64,000 nt of DNA from the NCBI RefSeq assembly GCF_028281305.1, contig NZ_JANQKD010000023.1:62001-126000 (forward strand), read 5' to 3'. This stretch comes from Pelagibius sp. (GTDB lineage Bacteria; Pseudomonadota; Alphaproteobacteria; Kiloniellales; Kiloniellaceae). The translations under genes were made by a program, and so were the position numbers. Shown one piece after another: positions 9,340 through 17,112 of this stretch (position 1 is its first letter; every line of letters begins with the position of its first letter). A model generated the notes under the pieces. The model was not told where the DNA came from. It searched no databases and saw only the letters and a program-made list of their open reading frames with translations.

Positions 9340-10115
9340 CGGGCGAAGAACAGCTCGGTGATGAAGTAGTTGAAGCAGAGAATCAGGATCGAGGCGGAGA
9401 CCACCGCGTTGGTGGTGGCCGTACCCACGCCCTGGGCTCCGCCACGCGAATTGTATCCGTGATAGCAGCCCATGAGGGTGACCAGGAATCCGAAGACCGC
9501 GGCCTTGACCAGGCCCGAGACAACATCCTGGACCTCCACGAAATCACGGGTGTTCTTCAGATAGGTCGCCGGATTGAAGTCCAGCTTCTGGGTCGACACC
9601 AGATAGCCGCCGAACACGCCGATGATGTCGGCGATCAGCACCAGGATCGGCAGCATGGTGAGCCCGGCGATCAGGCGCGGCGCAATCAGGTACTTGAAGG
9701 GGTTGGTCGCCAGGGTGTCCAGGGCATCGATCTGCTCTGTGACCCGCATGGTGCCGATCTCTGCGGCCATGGAGGCACCGACCCGGCCCGCGACCATCAG
9801 TCCCGCCAGGACCGGGCCCAGTTCGCGGGTGATGGAGACGACGACCACATTGGGAATGGCGCTCTCCGCCGAGAAGCGCTCGAAGCCGGTGTAGCTCTGC
9901 AGCGCCAGCACCATGCCGGTAAAGATCGCCGTCAGCCCGACGACAGGCAGCGAGTAGTAGCCGATCTCGATCATCTGGCGGACGACGAGGCGCGGATAGA
10001 ACGGTGGCCGGACGCAGTGAGAGAGCGCAATGACGGTGAAAAGGGTCAGCCGGCCGGTGGCTTCCAGAAACGACAGAAAGGTCCGGCCGATCGGCTGGAG
10101 AATCGGCATCAACAA
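9336..10115 (-). CDS. mlaE: MlaE-type ABC permease
   Basis: A 259-residue MlaE/DUF140 permease. It has about five hydrophobic segments, the conserved central block ELGPVLAGLMVAGRVGA, then EIGTMRVTEQIDALDTL, which is diagnostic for the family. It forms the membrane part of the lipid transporter with the adjacent ATPase. The gene starts one base before the end of alr, so alr, mlaE and mlaF appear cotranscribed. The alr-mlaE-mlaF order links peptidoglycan precursor supply and outer membrane lipid asymmetry only by location. Confidence 0.92.
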   Translation of the reverse strand: MLMPILQPIGRTFLSFLEATGRLTLFTVIALSHCVRPPFYPRLVVRQMIEIGYYSLPVVGLTAIFTGMVLALQSYTGFERFSAESAIPNVVVVSITRELGPVLAGLMVAGRVGASMAAEIGTMRVTEQIDALDTLATNPFKYLIAPRLIAGLTMLPILVLIADIIGVFGGYLVSTQKLDFNPATYLKNTRDFVEVQDVVSGLVKAAVFGFLVTLMGCYHGYNSRGGAQGVGTATTNAVVSASILILCFNYFITELFFAR

Positions 10116-11276
10116 TCAGCCCAAATAAGCGCGGTGATAGCGCTTTCCGAGAGCGGTCAGAATTTCGTAGCCGATCGTCCCGGCTTCCCGCGCCAAGTCG
10201 TCGACCCCGTGCTGTGGGTCAAGGAGGTCCACCATCGCGCCCGGATGCACTTTATCCGGCGCAATCCCAGTAACGTCCAAAGTAATCAGATCCATCGAAA
10301 TCCGCCCCACCACGGGAACCTCGTGACCGTTAATCCAGGCTCGCGCCCGACCCGAAAGAGAGCGCAGGTAGCCATCCGCATAGCCCGCAGCAACTGTGGC
10401 AATTCGAGCCGGCCCGGTGGCGCGGTGGGTCGCACCATAGCCAACGCTCTGGGGGGCGTCAATTCCGCGAACCTGCAGGATTCGCGCCTTCAATCCGACC
10501 ACCGGAAGGACCGGATTCGGGGCTGCGGGGGTTGGGTTGACGCCATAGACGGCTGCCCCCGGCCGGGCCAGATCGAAGTGGTAATCGGGACCCAGAAAGA
10601 TCCCCGGGGAGTTGCAGAGAGAGGCCGGGGCGTCCGGCAGCTTCTGCAGGGCGGCGCGAAAGGCGGTGAGCTGTTGGGCGTTCTGCGGGTGCTGTGGCTC
10701 GTCGGCGCAGGCGAGGTGGCTCATCACCAGGGTCGGGACGATGCCCTCCAGGCGCTCCGGCGCTGCCTGCAGGGTCTCCAGGTCCGCCGGCTGCAGCCCG
10801 AGGCGGCTCATGCCGCTGTCGACCTGAAGGGCCGCCGGAAGTGCCCGGCCGCGCCGGCCGGCCTCCGCGCGCCAGGCGTCGATCTCGCCCAGCGAGTTCA
10901 GCACCGGCAGAAGATTGTGCTCGACGCAGGCCGCTTCGGTGCCGGGCATGAGGCCGTTGAGGACATAGAGGCTAAGGGCCGGATGGCAGGCATCCAGCAG
11001 CGGGCGCAGCGCAATTGCCTCGTCAGGCTGGGCGACGAGGATCGAGCGGGCGCCTTCCTTCACCAGGACCGGCGCAACCTGTGCCGCGCCCAAGCCGTAG
11101 GCGTCGGCCTTCACGACGGCGGCGAGTGGCTTTTCCAGAAAGGCGGCGCGCAGGCGGCGAAAGTTTTCGGCGACGGCGGCGAGGTCGATGGTGAGCGCCC
11201 CGGCCGCCGTGGCGGGGATGGCGGCCTCGCCGGAGGTCGTTCGTTCGCGGTCAGAACTGCTCGGGGAGATGGTCAT
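10116..11276 (-). CDS. alr: Alanine racemase
   Basis: A 386-residue PLP enzyme of fold type III that interconverts L- and D-alanine for peptidoglycan. The PLP lysine is Lys56 in AVVKADAYGLGA. The C-terminal beta domain supplies the catalytic Tyr in VGYGATHRA and the RISMDLITLD block. The first about 25 residues are an Ala/Ser/Thr-rich extension, and its coding sequence overlaps the 3' end of dnaB by 26 bases. The overlap suggests translational coupling; a start a little downstream is possible but no better ATG is present. Confidence 0.95.
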   Translation of the reverse strand: MTISPSSSDRERTTSGEAAIPATAAGALTIDLAAVAENFRRLRAAFLEKPLAAVVKADAYGLGAAQVAPVLVKEGARSILVAQPDEAIALRPLLDACHPALSLYVLNGLMPGTEAACVEHNLLPVLNSLGEIDAWRAEAGRRGRALPAALQVDSGMSRLGLQPADLETLQAAPERLEGIVPTLVMSHLACADEPQHPQNAQQLTAFRAALQKLPDAPASLCNSPGIFLGPDYHFDLARPGAAVYGVNPTPAAPNPVLPVVGLKARILQVRGIDAPQSVGYGATHRATGPARIATVAAGYADGYLRSLSGRARAWINGHEVPVVGRISMDLITLDVTGIAPDKVHPGAMVDLLDPQHGVDDLAREAGTIGYEILTALGKRYHRAYLG

Positions 11277-12771
11277 CGGCGATCAGGTCGCTGAAGCGGG
11301 TGGTGTCCCCGTCGAAGGAGAACTCGCGCGAGCCGATGGGGCCGTGGCGCTGCTTGGCGACGATGATCTCGGCTTTGCCGTAGGCGCGCTCGCAGCGTTC
11401 CTTCCAGCGCTCGAGGCGCTCGTGGAATTTGTTGTCGTCCTCGCCGTCGCGCTGTGTCGGCTCGGCGCGCTCCGCATAGTACTGCTCGCGATAGATGAAC
11501 ATGACGACATCGGCGTCCTGCTCAATCGATCCTGATTCGCGAAGATCGGCCAGTTGGGGATGCTTGTCCTCGCGCTGTTCGACGGCGCGCGAGAGCTGGG
11601 AGAGGGCGATCACCGGGACGTCGAGATCCTTGGCGAGCGCCTTGAGGCCGCGGGTGATCTCCGAGACTTCCTGAACCCGGTTGTCGGAACGCTTGTTGGG
11701 CGGCGGCTGCATGAGCTGAAGGTAGTCGACCACGACCAGCGAAAGGCCATGCTGGCGCTTCAGCCGGCGCGCGCGGGTGCGCATCTGGCTGACCGAAAGC
11801 GCCGGTGTGTCGTCGACGAAGAGCGGCAGTTCAAAGAGCTCGCGGCTGGCCTCGAAAACCTTGTCGAAGTCGTCGTCGCGAATGTCGCCGCGCCGCATGG
11901 AGTCGGAGCGCACGCCGGTGCGTTCCGAAAGGATGCGCGTCGCAAGCTGCTCTGCCGACATTTCCAGGGAGAAGAAGGCGACCGGCTGGCGCTGCTCCAC
12001 GGGATTGCCCTCGGCATCCTTTTCGATACGCGGTGCCGAGGCCACGTTGAACGCGATATTGGTCGCCAGCGAGGTCTTTCCCATCGAAGGGCGGGCCGCG
12101 AGGATCACGAGGTCCGAACGATGAAAGCCGCCGAGCAGTCCGTCGAGATCCTGCAGTCCGGAAGAGACGCCGGAAAGCCCGTCGCGCTGCATGGCCGCTT
12201 CGGTCATATGAAGCGATTCCAGCACTGCGGAGCGGAAGCCGATCAGCCCGCCCTCTGTCTGGCCGATCTCCGCGAGTTTGTAGAGCCTGTCTTCGGCGCC
12301 TTCGATCTGCTGTGTGGCCTCGACATCCAGGTCATGCTCGAAGGCATCGTTCACCATGTCTTCGCCCAGGGTGATCAACTCGCGCCTGAGATAAAGATCG
12401 TGGATCGTCTTGCCGTAGTCGGCCGCGTTGATGATGGTGACATAGCTCGACTGAAGCTGAGCGAGATACTGTGCGCCGCCGACTTCGGCGAGCGCGCTTT
12501 CCTGCTCGAAGAGGTTCTTCAGTTGAATCGCGTTGGCCACCTGGCCACGTTCGATCAGCTTGCCGCAGGCCTCGTAGATGCGTGCGTGCACGCCGTCGGC
12601 GAAGTGTTCCGGCCGCAAAAAGTCGGAAACCTTCTCATAGGCGGCGTTGTTGGCCAGGATGGCGCCCAGCAGCGCCTGCTCCGCCTCGTCATTGGACGGG
12701 GGCAGACGCAGACTATCCCCGTTTTCAAGCGGGTCGGGGAGGGCGGTCAGGCTGGGGCTTGTCGATTCCAT
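11251..12771 (-). CDS. dnaB: Replicative DNA helicase DnaB
   Basis: A 506-residue hexameric replicative helicase. The N-terminal helical domain begins at PPSNDEAEQALLGAIL; the RecA-like domain has Walker A ARPSMGKTS and Walker B VVVDYLQLM, followed by ESGSIEQDADVVMF. The length is typical. The start ATG at 12771 has no clear Shine-Dalgarno, and a sigma70-like element ends only nine bases upstream. It heads a run with alr, mlaE, mlaF and perhaps radA. Confidence 0.97.
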   Translation of the reverse strand: MESTSPSLTALPDPLENGDSLRLPPSNDEAEQALLGAILANNAAYEKVSDFLRPEHFADGVHARIYEACGKLIERGQVANAIQLKNLFEQESALAEVGGAQYLAQLQSSYVTIINAADYGKTIHDLYLRRELITLGEDMVNDAFEHDLDVEATQQIEGAEDRLYKLAEIGQTEGGLIGFRSAVLESLHMTEAAMQRDGLSGVSSGLQDLDGLLGGFHRSDLVILAARPSMGKTSLATNIAFNVASAPRIEKDAEGNPVEQRQPVAFFSLEMSAEQLATRILSERTGVRSDSMRRGDIRDDDFDKVFEASRELFELPLFVDDTPALSVSQMRTRARRLKRQHGLSLVVVDYLQLMQPPPNKRSDNRVQEVSEITRGLKALAKDLDVPVIALSQLSRAVEQREDKHPQLADLRESGSIEQDADVVMFIYREQYYAERAEPTQRDGEDDNKFHERLERWKERCERAYGKAEIIVAKQRHGPIGSREFSFDGDTTRFSDLIADDHLPEQF

Positions 12772-12779
12772 GGCCAGCT

Positions 12780-12807
12780 AGAATAGCAAACCGCGGCTGC
12801 AGTCCAA
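12780..12807 (-). promoter_or_regulatory. Candidate sigma70 promoter for dnaB
   Basis: On the minus strand TTGGAC (12807-12802) is followed after 16 bases by TATTCT (12785-12780). Transcription would start near 12773, two or three bases before the dnaB ATG, giving a nearly leaderless message. This fits the lack of a ribosome site. It is a pattern match only. Confidence 0.4.
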
Positions 12808-12904
12808 AGCGGTGGCGCCGAGAAGCTTTCGGGGATTGAGAGGAAGACGGGGATAAGCATCCTGCGATCCCGGGCCCCTGCCGGTTGACATAGAGACTGT
12901 GCAA

Positions 12905-12940
12905 AGAAAAAGCGGCAGTCCGATACCAGACTGCCGCTTT
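12905..12940 (-). terminator. Intrinsic terminator of rpsF-rpsR-rplI
   Basis: A perfect 12-base inverted repeat (12909-12920 with 12929-12940, eight-base loop) is followed on the minus strand by a T-rich run (TTTTTCTTT). It lies about 30 bases past the rplI stop. This is a textbook Rho-independent terminator in the correct orientation. Confidence 0.88.
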
Positions 12941-12971
12941 CGCTTTCGAAGTCGCTGATCCGGTCGCGCAG

Positions 12972-13649
12972 CTACGCGTCCTTCGGCGTCTCTTCGCTTT
13001 CGGCCTCGACCGGCTCGGCCGGGGCGGCTTCCTCCGCCGGCGCGGCTTCGTCGCCGGCGTTTTCCGAGTCGGCGGTCTCGGTCGCCTCTTCCTGTTCGAC
13101 CGCCTCGACGACCGCCTCGATCTCTGCCTCGGCCGCCTCTTCGGCCTGTCGCAGGTCCTCGGCGGTGACCACGCGTCCGCTCTTCAGCTGGGCTTCCGCC
13201 TCTTCCTCCGAACGGGCGACATTCGCGGTGATCTCCACGGCCACCTCCGGGTGCAGCTGGACGCGCACGGTGTGGAGGCCGAGGGTCTTGATCACGGCGG
13301 TGAGGGCGACCTGCCGGCGGTCGATGGTGACGCCTGCGGCGGTCACCGCTTCGGAGATGTCGCGGCTGTTGACCGAACCATAGAGCTGGCCGCTTTCGCC
13401 GGCCTGGCGCACCAGCGTGACGGTCATGCCCTCGAGGTCGCCGACGATCCGCTCCGCCTCTTCGCGGCGCTTCAGATTGTCGGCTTCCAACTGCGCACGC
13501 TCCTGTTCGAAGCGGGCGAGGTTGCCCTTGGTGGCCCGCAGCGCTTTTTTCTGCGGCAGGAGAAAGTTTCGCGCATAGCCCGGCTTGACGGTGACCACGT
13601 CACCCATCTGGCCGAGCTTCTCGATGCGCTCCATCAGGATCACTTCCAT
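12972..13649 (-). CDS. rplI: Ribosomal protein L9 with acidic C-terminal extension
   Basis: A 225-residue L9. The N-terminal 23S-binding domain (MEVILMERIEKLGQMGD, then GYARNFLLP) and the C-terminal domain are complete by about residue 150. The final about 75 residues are an Ala/Glu-rich tail with almost no hydrophobic residues other than Ala and Val, predicted to be disordered or helical. Bacterial L9 is usually about 150 residues; long acidic tails occur in some alphaproteobacteria. It is the last gene of the rpsF-rpsR-rplI operon and ends just before a terminator. Confidence 0.96.
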   Translation of the reverse strand: MEVILMERIEKLGQMGDVVTVKPGYARNFLLPQKKALRATKGNLARFEQERAQLEADNLKRREEAERIVGDLEGMTVTLVRQAGESGQLYGSVNSRDISEAVTAAGVTIDRRQVALTAVIKTLGLHTVRVQLHPEVAVEITANVARSEEEAEAQLKSGRVVTAEDLRQAEEAAEAEIEAVVEAVEQEEATETADSENAGDEAAPAEEAAPAEPVEAESEETPKDA

Positions 13650-13671
13650 CTCTTTGACTCCCGACTGGCCG

Positions 13672-13929
13672 CTATTTCAAGACGTAGGGCAGGAGCGCCA
13701 GATAGCGTGCGCGCTTGATGGCGCGCGCCAACTCGCGCTGCTTCTTGGTCGACACCGCGGTGATCCGGCTCGGCACGATCTTGCCACGCTCGGAAACGAA
13801 GCGCTGCAGCAGCCGCGTGTCCTTGTAGTCGATCTTTTGCGCCTTGGGCCCCGAGAAAGGGCAGCTCTTGCGGCGGCGAAAGAACGGACGGCGGGCTCCC
13901 CCGCCTGAGCTGACGATACGGACGGTCAT
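13672..13929 (-). CDS. rpsR: Ribosomal protein S18
   Basis: An 85-residue S18 with the typical basic N-terminal part ([15 protein letters not shown]) and the core [19 protein letters not shown]. It binds the 30S platform as a heterodimer with S6. The start codon overlaps the rpsF stop by four bases, so S6 and S18 are made together. The length is normal. Confidence 0.97.
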   Translation of the reverse strand: MTVRIVSSGGGARRPFFRRRKSCPFSGPKAQKIDYKDTRLLQRFVSERGKIVPSRITAVSTKKQRELARAIKRARYLALLPYVLK

Positions 13930-14456
13930 TCTGCTGCTCCTTCACTGGCTTTGGCGTTGGCGCCGGCAGCGGTTGCTGCACTGCCCTCGGAGCCGCCGCG
14001 CGGTGCGCCGCCCCGGTCGCCGCCCCGGTCACCACCCCGGTCACCACCGCGATCGCCGCCCCGGTCACCGCCGAAACGGCCGCCGCCGCGGCGGTCGCCA
14101 CGGTCACCCCGGCCGCCGCGGTCATCGCGGCTGTGGCGCTGCTGCATGACGATCGAGGGGCCCTCCGTCAACTCCTCGACCTTGACTGTCAGGTAGCGGA
14201 TCACGTCGTCGCTGAGCCGGATGTTGCGCTCCAGCTCGTGGAGGGCCGGGGCCGGGGCCTCGATGTTCAGGAGGACGTAGTGGCCCTTGCGGTTCTTCTT
14301 GATGCGATAGGCGAGGGTGCGCAGGCCCCAGTACTCGGACCCGGCAACGCGGCCGCCGTTGTCTTCAAGGATTTTGGTGTAGTCCGCCACCAGGTTCTCG
14401 ACCTGGGAAGACGAGACATCTTGGCGCGCAATCAGCACGCATTCGTAGAAAGCCAT
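13926..14456 (-). CDS. rpsF: Ribosomal protein S6 with Gly-Asp-Arg repeat tail
   Basis: A 176-residue S6. The ferredoxin-like fold is complete by about residue 105 (start [28 protein letters not shown] near its end). It is followed by a long Arg/Gly/Asp tail containing about five GGDR units coded by a 12-base tandem repeat (about 14010-14070), and an Ala/Ser end. The tail resembles RGG-type RNA-binding regions. It follows a structured leader and a strong AAAAGGAG ribosome site. E. coli S6 also has a modified C-terminal tail (poly-glutamate), but the sequence here is different. Confidence 0.95.
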   Translation of the reverse strand: MAFYECVLIARQDVSSSQVENLVADYTKILEDNGGRVAGSEYWGLRTLAYRIKKNRKGHYVLLNIEAPAPALHELERNIRLSDDVIRYLTVKVEELTEGPSIVMQQRHSRDDRGGRGDRGDRRGGGRFGGDRGGDRGGDRGGDRGGDRGGAPRGGSEGSAATAAGANAKASEGAAE

Positions 14457-14481
14457 ATTGTAACTCCTTTTGGCTCTTCAT

Positions 14482-14514
14482 GGGCCGGCGCTGGCCATGC
14501 CAGCCGCCCGGCCC
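14482..14514 (-). promoter_or_regulatory. Candidate S6:S18 autoregulatory leader hairpin
   Basis: On the minus strand a seven-base outer stem (GGGCCGG with CCGGCCC) encloses an asymmetric internal loop (GCG opposite G), a six-base inner stem (GCTGGC with GCCAGC) and a three-base loop. It ends about 25 bases before the rpsF ATG. Many bacteria regulate rpsF by S6:S18 binding to a leader stem with a bulged internal loop that mimics 16S rRNA. Position and shape fit; exact motif identity was not tested. Confidence 0.45.
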
Positions 14515-14577
14515 TAGCCGACCCCGTGAGAGAAGCCGGCAAGGAGTGTTCACGCCCCAAGGACGCGAAGCGGGCGG

Positions 14578-14605
14578 ACTATACACACTCCCCCCCGCGG
14601 CGCAA
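14578..14605 (-). promoter_or_regulatory. Candidate promoter of rpsF operon
   Basis: Minus-strand TTGCGC (14605-14600), a 16-base spacer and TATAGT (14583-14578). The predicted start near 14571 gives a leader of about 115 bases that includes the hairpin at 14482-14514. Confidence 0.5.
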
Positions 14606-14677
14606 GCCGCTATGCCCCCCAAAGGCGCAAGCGGCTATCCCGCAGCCGCCGAGGCCTTTCCGGGTCCGCGAAGCGTC

Positions 14678-14705
14678 TTGACAGTTAACGCAGCCTCGCT
14701 ATCTC
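14678..14705 (+). promoter_or_regulatory. Sigma70-type promoter of fabD operon
   Basis: A consensus -35 TTGACA (14678-14683), a 16-base spacer and -10 TATCTC (14700-14705). The start would be near 14712, leaving a leader of about 134 bases that carries the 20-base duplication. It is one of the best sigma70 matches in the window. Confidence 0.6.
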
Positions 14706-14776
14706 TGGGCTGCAATTGGGGGCGGCGATCGGGGCCGGCGTTCCGCCCTCCTGCAGCCGGCTGTTTCCGCCACTTT

Positions 14777-14816
14777 ACCCAGACAAGGGTTCCGGGACCC
14801 AGACAAGGGTTCCGGG
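14777..14816 (+). repeat. Two perfect tandem copies of a 20-base unit in the fabD leader
   Basis: The unit ACCCAGACAAGGGTTCCGGG occurs at 14777-14796 and again at 14797-14816 without mismatch. It ends 29 bases before the fabD ATG. A recent slippage duplication is the simplest explanation. Confidence 0.95.
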
Positions 14817-14845
14817 AAAGGGACCGAGAAGAGGGAGTTGTCCAT

Positions 14846-15787
14846 ATGAGCCTGGCTTTCGTCTTTCCGGGACAGGGGTCCCAGGCGGTCGGCATGGGCC
14901 AGGCCCTGGCCGAAGCCTTTCCCCTGGCCAGGCATACCTTGGAGGAGGTGGACGACGCCCTGGAGCAGCATCTTTCGCGGCTCATGTTCGAGGGGCCGGA
15001 AGAAGACCTGCGGTTGACGGCCAACGCGCAGCCGGCCCTGATGGCGGCCAGCATCGCCACAGTCCGGGTACTCGAGGCCGAGGGCGGCAAGCCGTTGGCA
15101 GAGCGGGCCGCTTTCGTCGCCGGCCATTCTTTAGGAGAATATTCCGCTCTCGCGGCGGCGGGCTCCCTGGAGCTGGCAGACGCGGCGCGCCTTCTGCGCC
15201 GACGCGGCCAAGCCATGCAGGAGGCGGTACCGGTCGGCGAGGGGGCCATGGCGGCGCTCCTCGGCCTCGACCTGGAGCCGGCGCAGGAGATTGCCGAGGC
15301 GGCGGCAGAAGATCAGGTCTGCGCTGCCGCCAATGACAACGCGCCGGGTCAGGTGGTGCTCAGCGGCCATGCAGAGGCTATCGACAGGGCAATGGCGCTG
15401 GCCAAGGAACGGGGCGCCAAGCGGGCGGTGCAGTTGCCTGTCAGCGCCCCCTTTCATTGCCCGCTCATGGCGCCGGCTGCCGATGCGATGGCCGATGCCC
15501 TGGCCACGGTGGCTGTCAAGATGCCAGCCGTACCGCTGATTGCGAACGTGACCGCCGGGCGCCTGAGCGACCCCGACGAGATCCGCCGCAAACTGGTGGA
15601 ACAGGTGACCGGGATGGTGCGCTGGCGCGAGTCCGTCGCCTTCATGGCCGCGGAGGGGGTGACCAAGACCGTGGAACTGGGTACCGGCAAGGTTCTGACC
15701 GGTCTCAGCAAGAGGATCGACCGCAGCCTGGAGGCCCAATCCGCCGGCACCCCCGAAGAGATGGAAACGCTCCTGAAGCAACTCTAG
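14846..15787 (+). CDS. fabD: Malonyl-CoA:ACP transacylase
   Basis: A 313-residue enzyme that loads malonyl groups onto acyl carrier protein for fatty acid synthesis. It starts MSLAFVFPGQGSQ, the usual family start, after AGAGGGAGTTGTCCAT. The active-site Ser95 lies in GHSLGEYSAL, and the general-base His is in PVSAPFHCPLM. The gene leads the fabD-fabG-acpP-fabF cluster. The length is normal. Confidence 0.97.
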   Translation: MSLAFVFPGQGSQAVGMGQALAEAFPLARHTLEEVDDALEQHLSRLMFEGPEEDLRLTANAQPALMAASIATVRVLEAEGGKPLAERAAFVAGHSLGEYSALAAAGSLELADAARLLRRRGQAMQEAVPVGEGAMAALLGLDLEPAQEIAEAAAEDQVCAAANDNAPGQVVLSGHAEAIDRAMALAKERGAKRAVQLPVSAPFHCPLMAPAADAMADALATVAVKMPAVPLIANVTAGRLSDPDEIRRKLVEQVTGMVRWRESVAFMAAEGVTKTVELGTGKVLTGLSKRIDRSLEAQSAGTPEEMETLLKQL

Positions 15788-15880
15788 CCCGCCACGCGGC
15801 CGCCGCGGCTGAGTGGCCGCAGGGGATCGCGGTGGGCTGTCCAACACAAAAACAACCTCCAGAAGCGCGGAGAAGGCGTG

Positions 15881-16618
15881 ATGTTTGATCTCAGTGGAAA
15901 GACCGCCCTGGTGACGGGCGCATCGGGTGGCATCGGCGGGGCGATCGCCAGACAGCTGCACGCCCAGGGTGCCAGCCTGGCCTTGAGCGGCACCCGGACC
16001 GAAGCGCTGGAGGCCCTGGCGGGCGCGTTGGGCGAGCGGGCCCAGGTCATCCCCTGCAACCTGGGCGACCCGGCAGAGGCGGATGCGTTGCCCGGCAAGG
16101 CGGAGGCTGCCCTGGGTCAGCTCGACATTCTGGTCAACAACGCGGGGCTGACCCGCGACGGCCTGATCATGCGGATGAAGGACGAAGACTGGGCCCAGGT
16201 TCTGGAGGTCAACCTGACCGCCGCGTTCCGCCTCGCCCGCGCCAGCCTGAAGGGCATGATGAAGCGCCGCTGGGGGCGCATTATCAGCATCAGTTCGGTG
16301 GTCGGGGTGACAGGGAATCCGGGCCAGGCCAACTACGTCAGTTCCAAGGCCGGACTGATCGGCCTGACCAAGTCGCTGGCCCAGGAAGTAGCGACCCGGG
16401 GCATCACCGTGAACACCGTCGCGCCGGGCATGATCGAAACCGCCATGACCGACGCCCTGAACGATCAGCAGCGTGACCGCATCCTTTCCGTCATACCTAT
16501 GCAACGTCTTGGGAAATCAGACGAAATTGGGTCGGCGGTGGTGTTCCTTGCGAGCGGAGAGGCCGCCTATGTGACGGGCCAAACCTTGCATGTGAACGGT
16601 GGAATGGCCATGATATGA
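15881..16618 (+). CDS. fabG: 3-oxoacyl-ACP reductase
   Basis: A 245-residue SDR enzyme reducing beta-ketoacyl-ACP with NADPH. The cofactor motif is TGASGGIGG; Ser and Tyr catalysts are in IISISSVVG and YVSSKAGL, and the family end is HVNGGMAMI. I start at the ATG at 15881 after GCGGAGAAGG; a GTG lies directly in front (15878). Its position between fabD and acpP assigns it to the fatty-acid cycle rather than another SDR role. Confidence 0.96.
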   Translation: MFDLSGKTALVTGASGGIGGAIARQLHAQGASLALSGTRTEALEALAGALGERAQVIPCNLGDPAEADALPGKAEAALGQLDILVNNAGLTRDGLIMRMKDEDWAQVLEVNLTAAFRLARASLKGMMKRRWGRIISISSVVGVTGNPGQANYVSSKAGLIGLTKSLAQEVATRGITVNTVAPGMIETAMTDALNDQQRDRILSVIPMQRLGKSDEIGSAVVFLASGEAAYVTGQTLHVNGGMAMI

Positions 16619-16661
16619 GCAAACCCGGGGGATCCCACCTCAACTATGCGTCTCTGGGGCG

Positions 16662-16689
16662 TTGGCAAACCTTTAAGAACTGTGATAAG
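16662..16689 (+). promoter_or_regulatory. Possible promoter of acpP
   Basis: TTGGCA (16662-16667) and GATAAG (16684-16689), 16 bases apart, lie in the 179-base gap between fabG and acpP. A separate strong acpP promoter would fit the high demand for this protein. The -10 match is only moderate. Confidence 0.35.
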
Positions 16690-16797
16690 AGGCGGCGCCT
16701 TGCGCAGCAGCGGGGACGCTATCCGCAAGACCATTACCTGTTGTGACGGTATCCGTGTCCCGCAAGGATGCGCAAAAGAACCTAAGGACAAAGTCAA

Positions 16798-17034
16798 ATG
16801 AGCAACGACATCGCCGATCGCGTCAAGAAGATCGTCGTCGAGCATCTGGGCGTCGACGATGGAAAGGTAACCGACACCGCCAGTTTCATCGACGACCTGG
16901 GTGCAGACAGCCTGGATACGGTCGAACTGGTGATGGCTTTTGAAGAAGAGTTCGGCTGTGAGATCCCCGATGACGCTGCCGAGAAGATCGTGACCGTCAA
17001 GGACGCGATCGACTTCATCCAGGAACACTCCTGA
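16798..17034 (+). CDS. acpP: Acyl carrier protein
   Basis: A 78-residue acidic carrier protein. Ser38 in [12 protein letters not shown] is the 4'-phosphopantetheine attachment site. The four-helix family pattern is complete, ending in [10 protein letters not shown] ribosome site CTAAGGAC precedes the ATG. It shuttles acyl chains between the Fab enzymes coded on each side. Confidence 0.98.
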   Translation: MSNDIADRVKKIVVEHLGVDDGKVTDTASFIDDLGADSLDTVELVMAFEEEFGCEIPDDAAEKIVTVKDAIDFIQEHS

Positions 17035-17112
17035 GCCGGTGAAGCAAGCGGCAGGCGTGCGGTTTCGCGCGCGGCCGCCCAGAAGTGGTGCCGTGCGAGG
17101 ATTTCAGGGCGT

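Larger units (their letters stand above)
14457..14845. other. Divergent intergenic region rpsF / fabD
   Basis: This 389-base stretch has no credible gene. It holds the rpsF leader and promoter on the minus strand, the fabD promoter on the plus strand, two copies of a GGCGCAAGC-containing segment (about 14599-14614 and 14628-14643), and a 20-base tandem duplication (14777-14816) in the fabD leader. An in-frame upward extension of fabD into this region is low-complexity and unlike the family. Confidence 0.7.

Noticed and set aside
9309..11294. A 661-codon plus-strand frame over mlaE and alr
   Set aside because: Both opposite-strand genes are certain by motif; the frame is low-complexity Gly/Arg/His-rich shadow.
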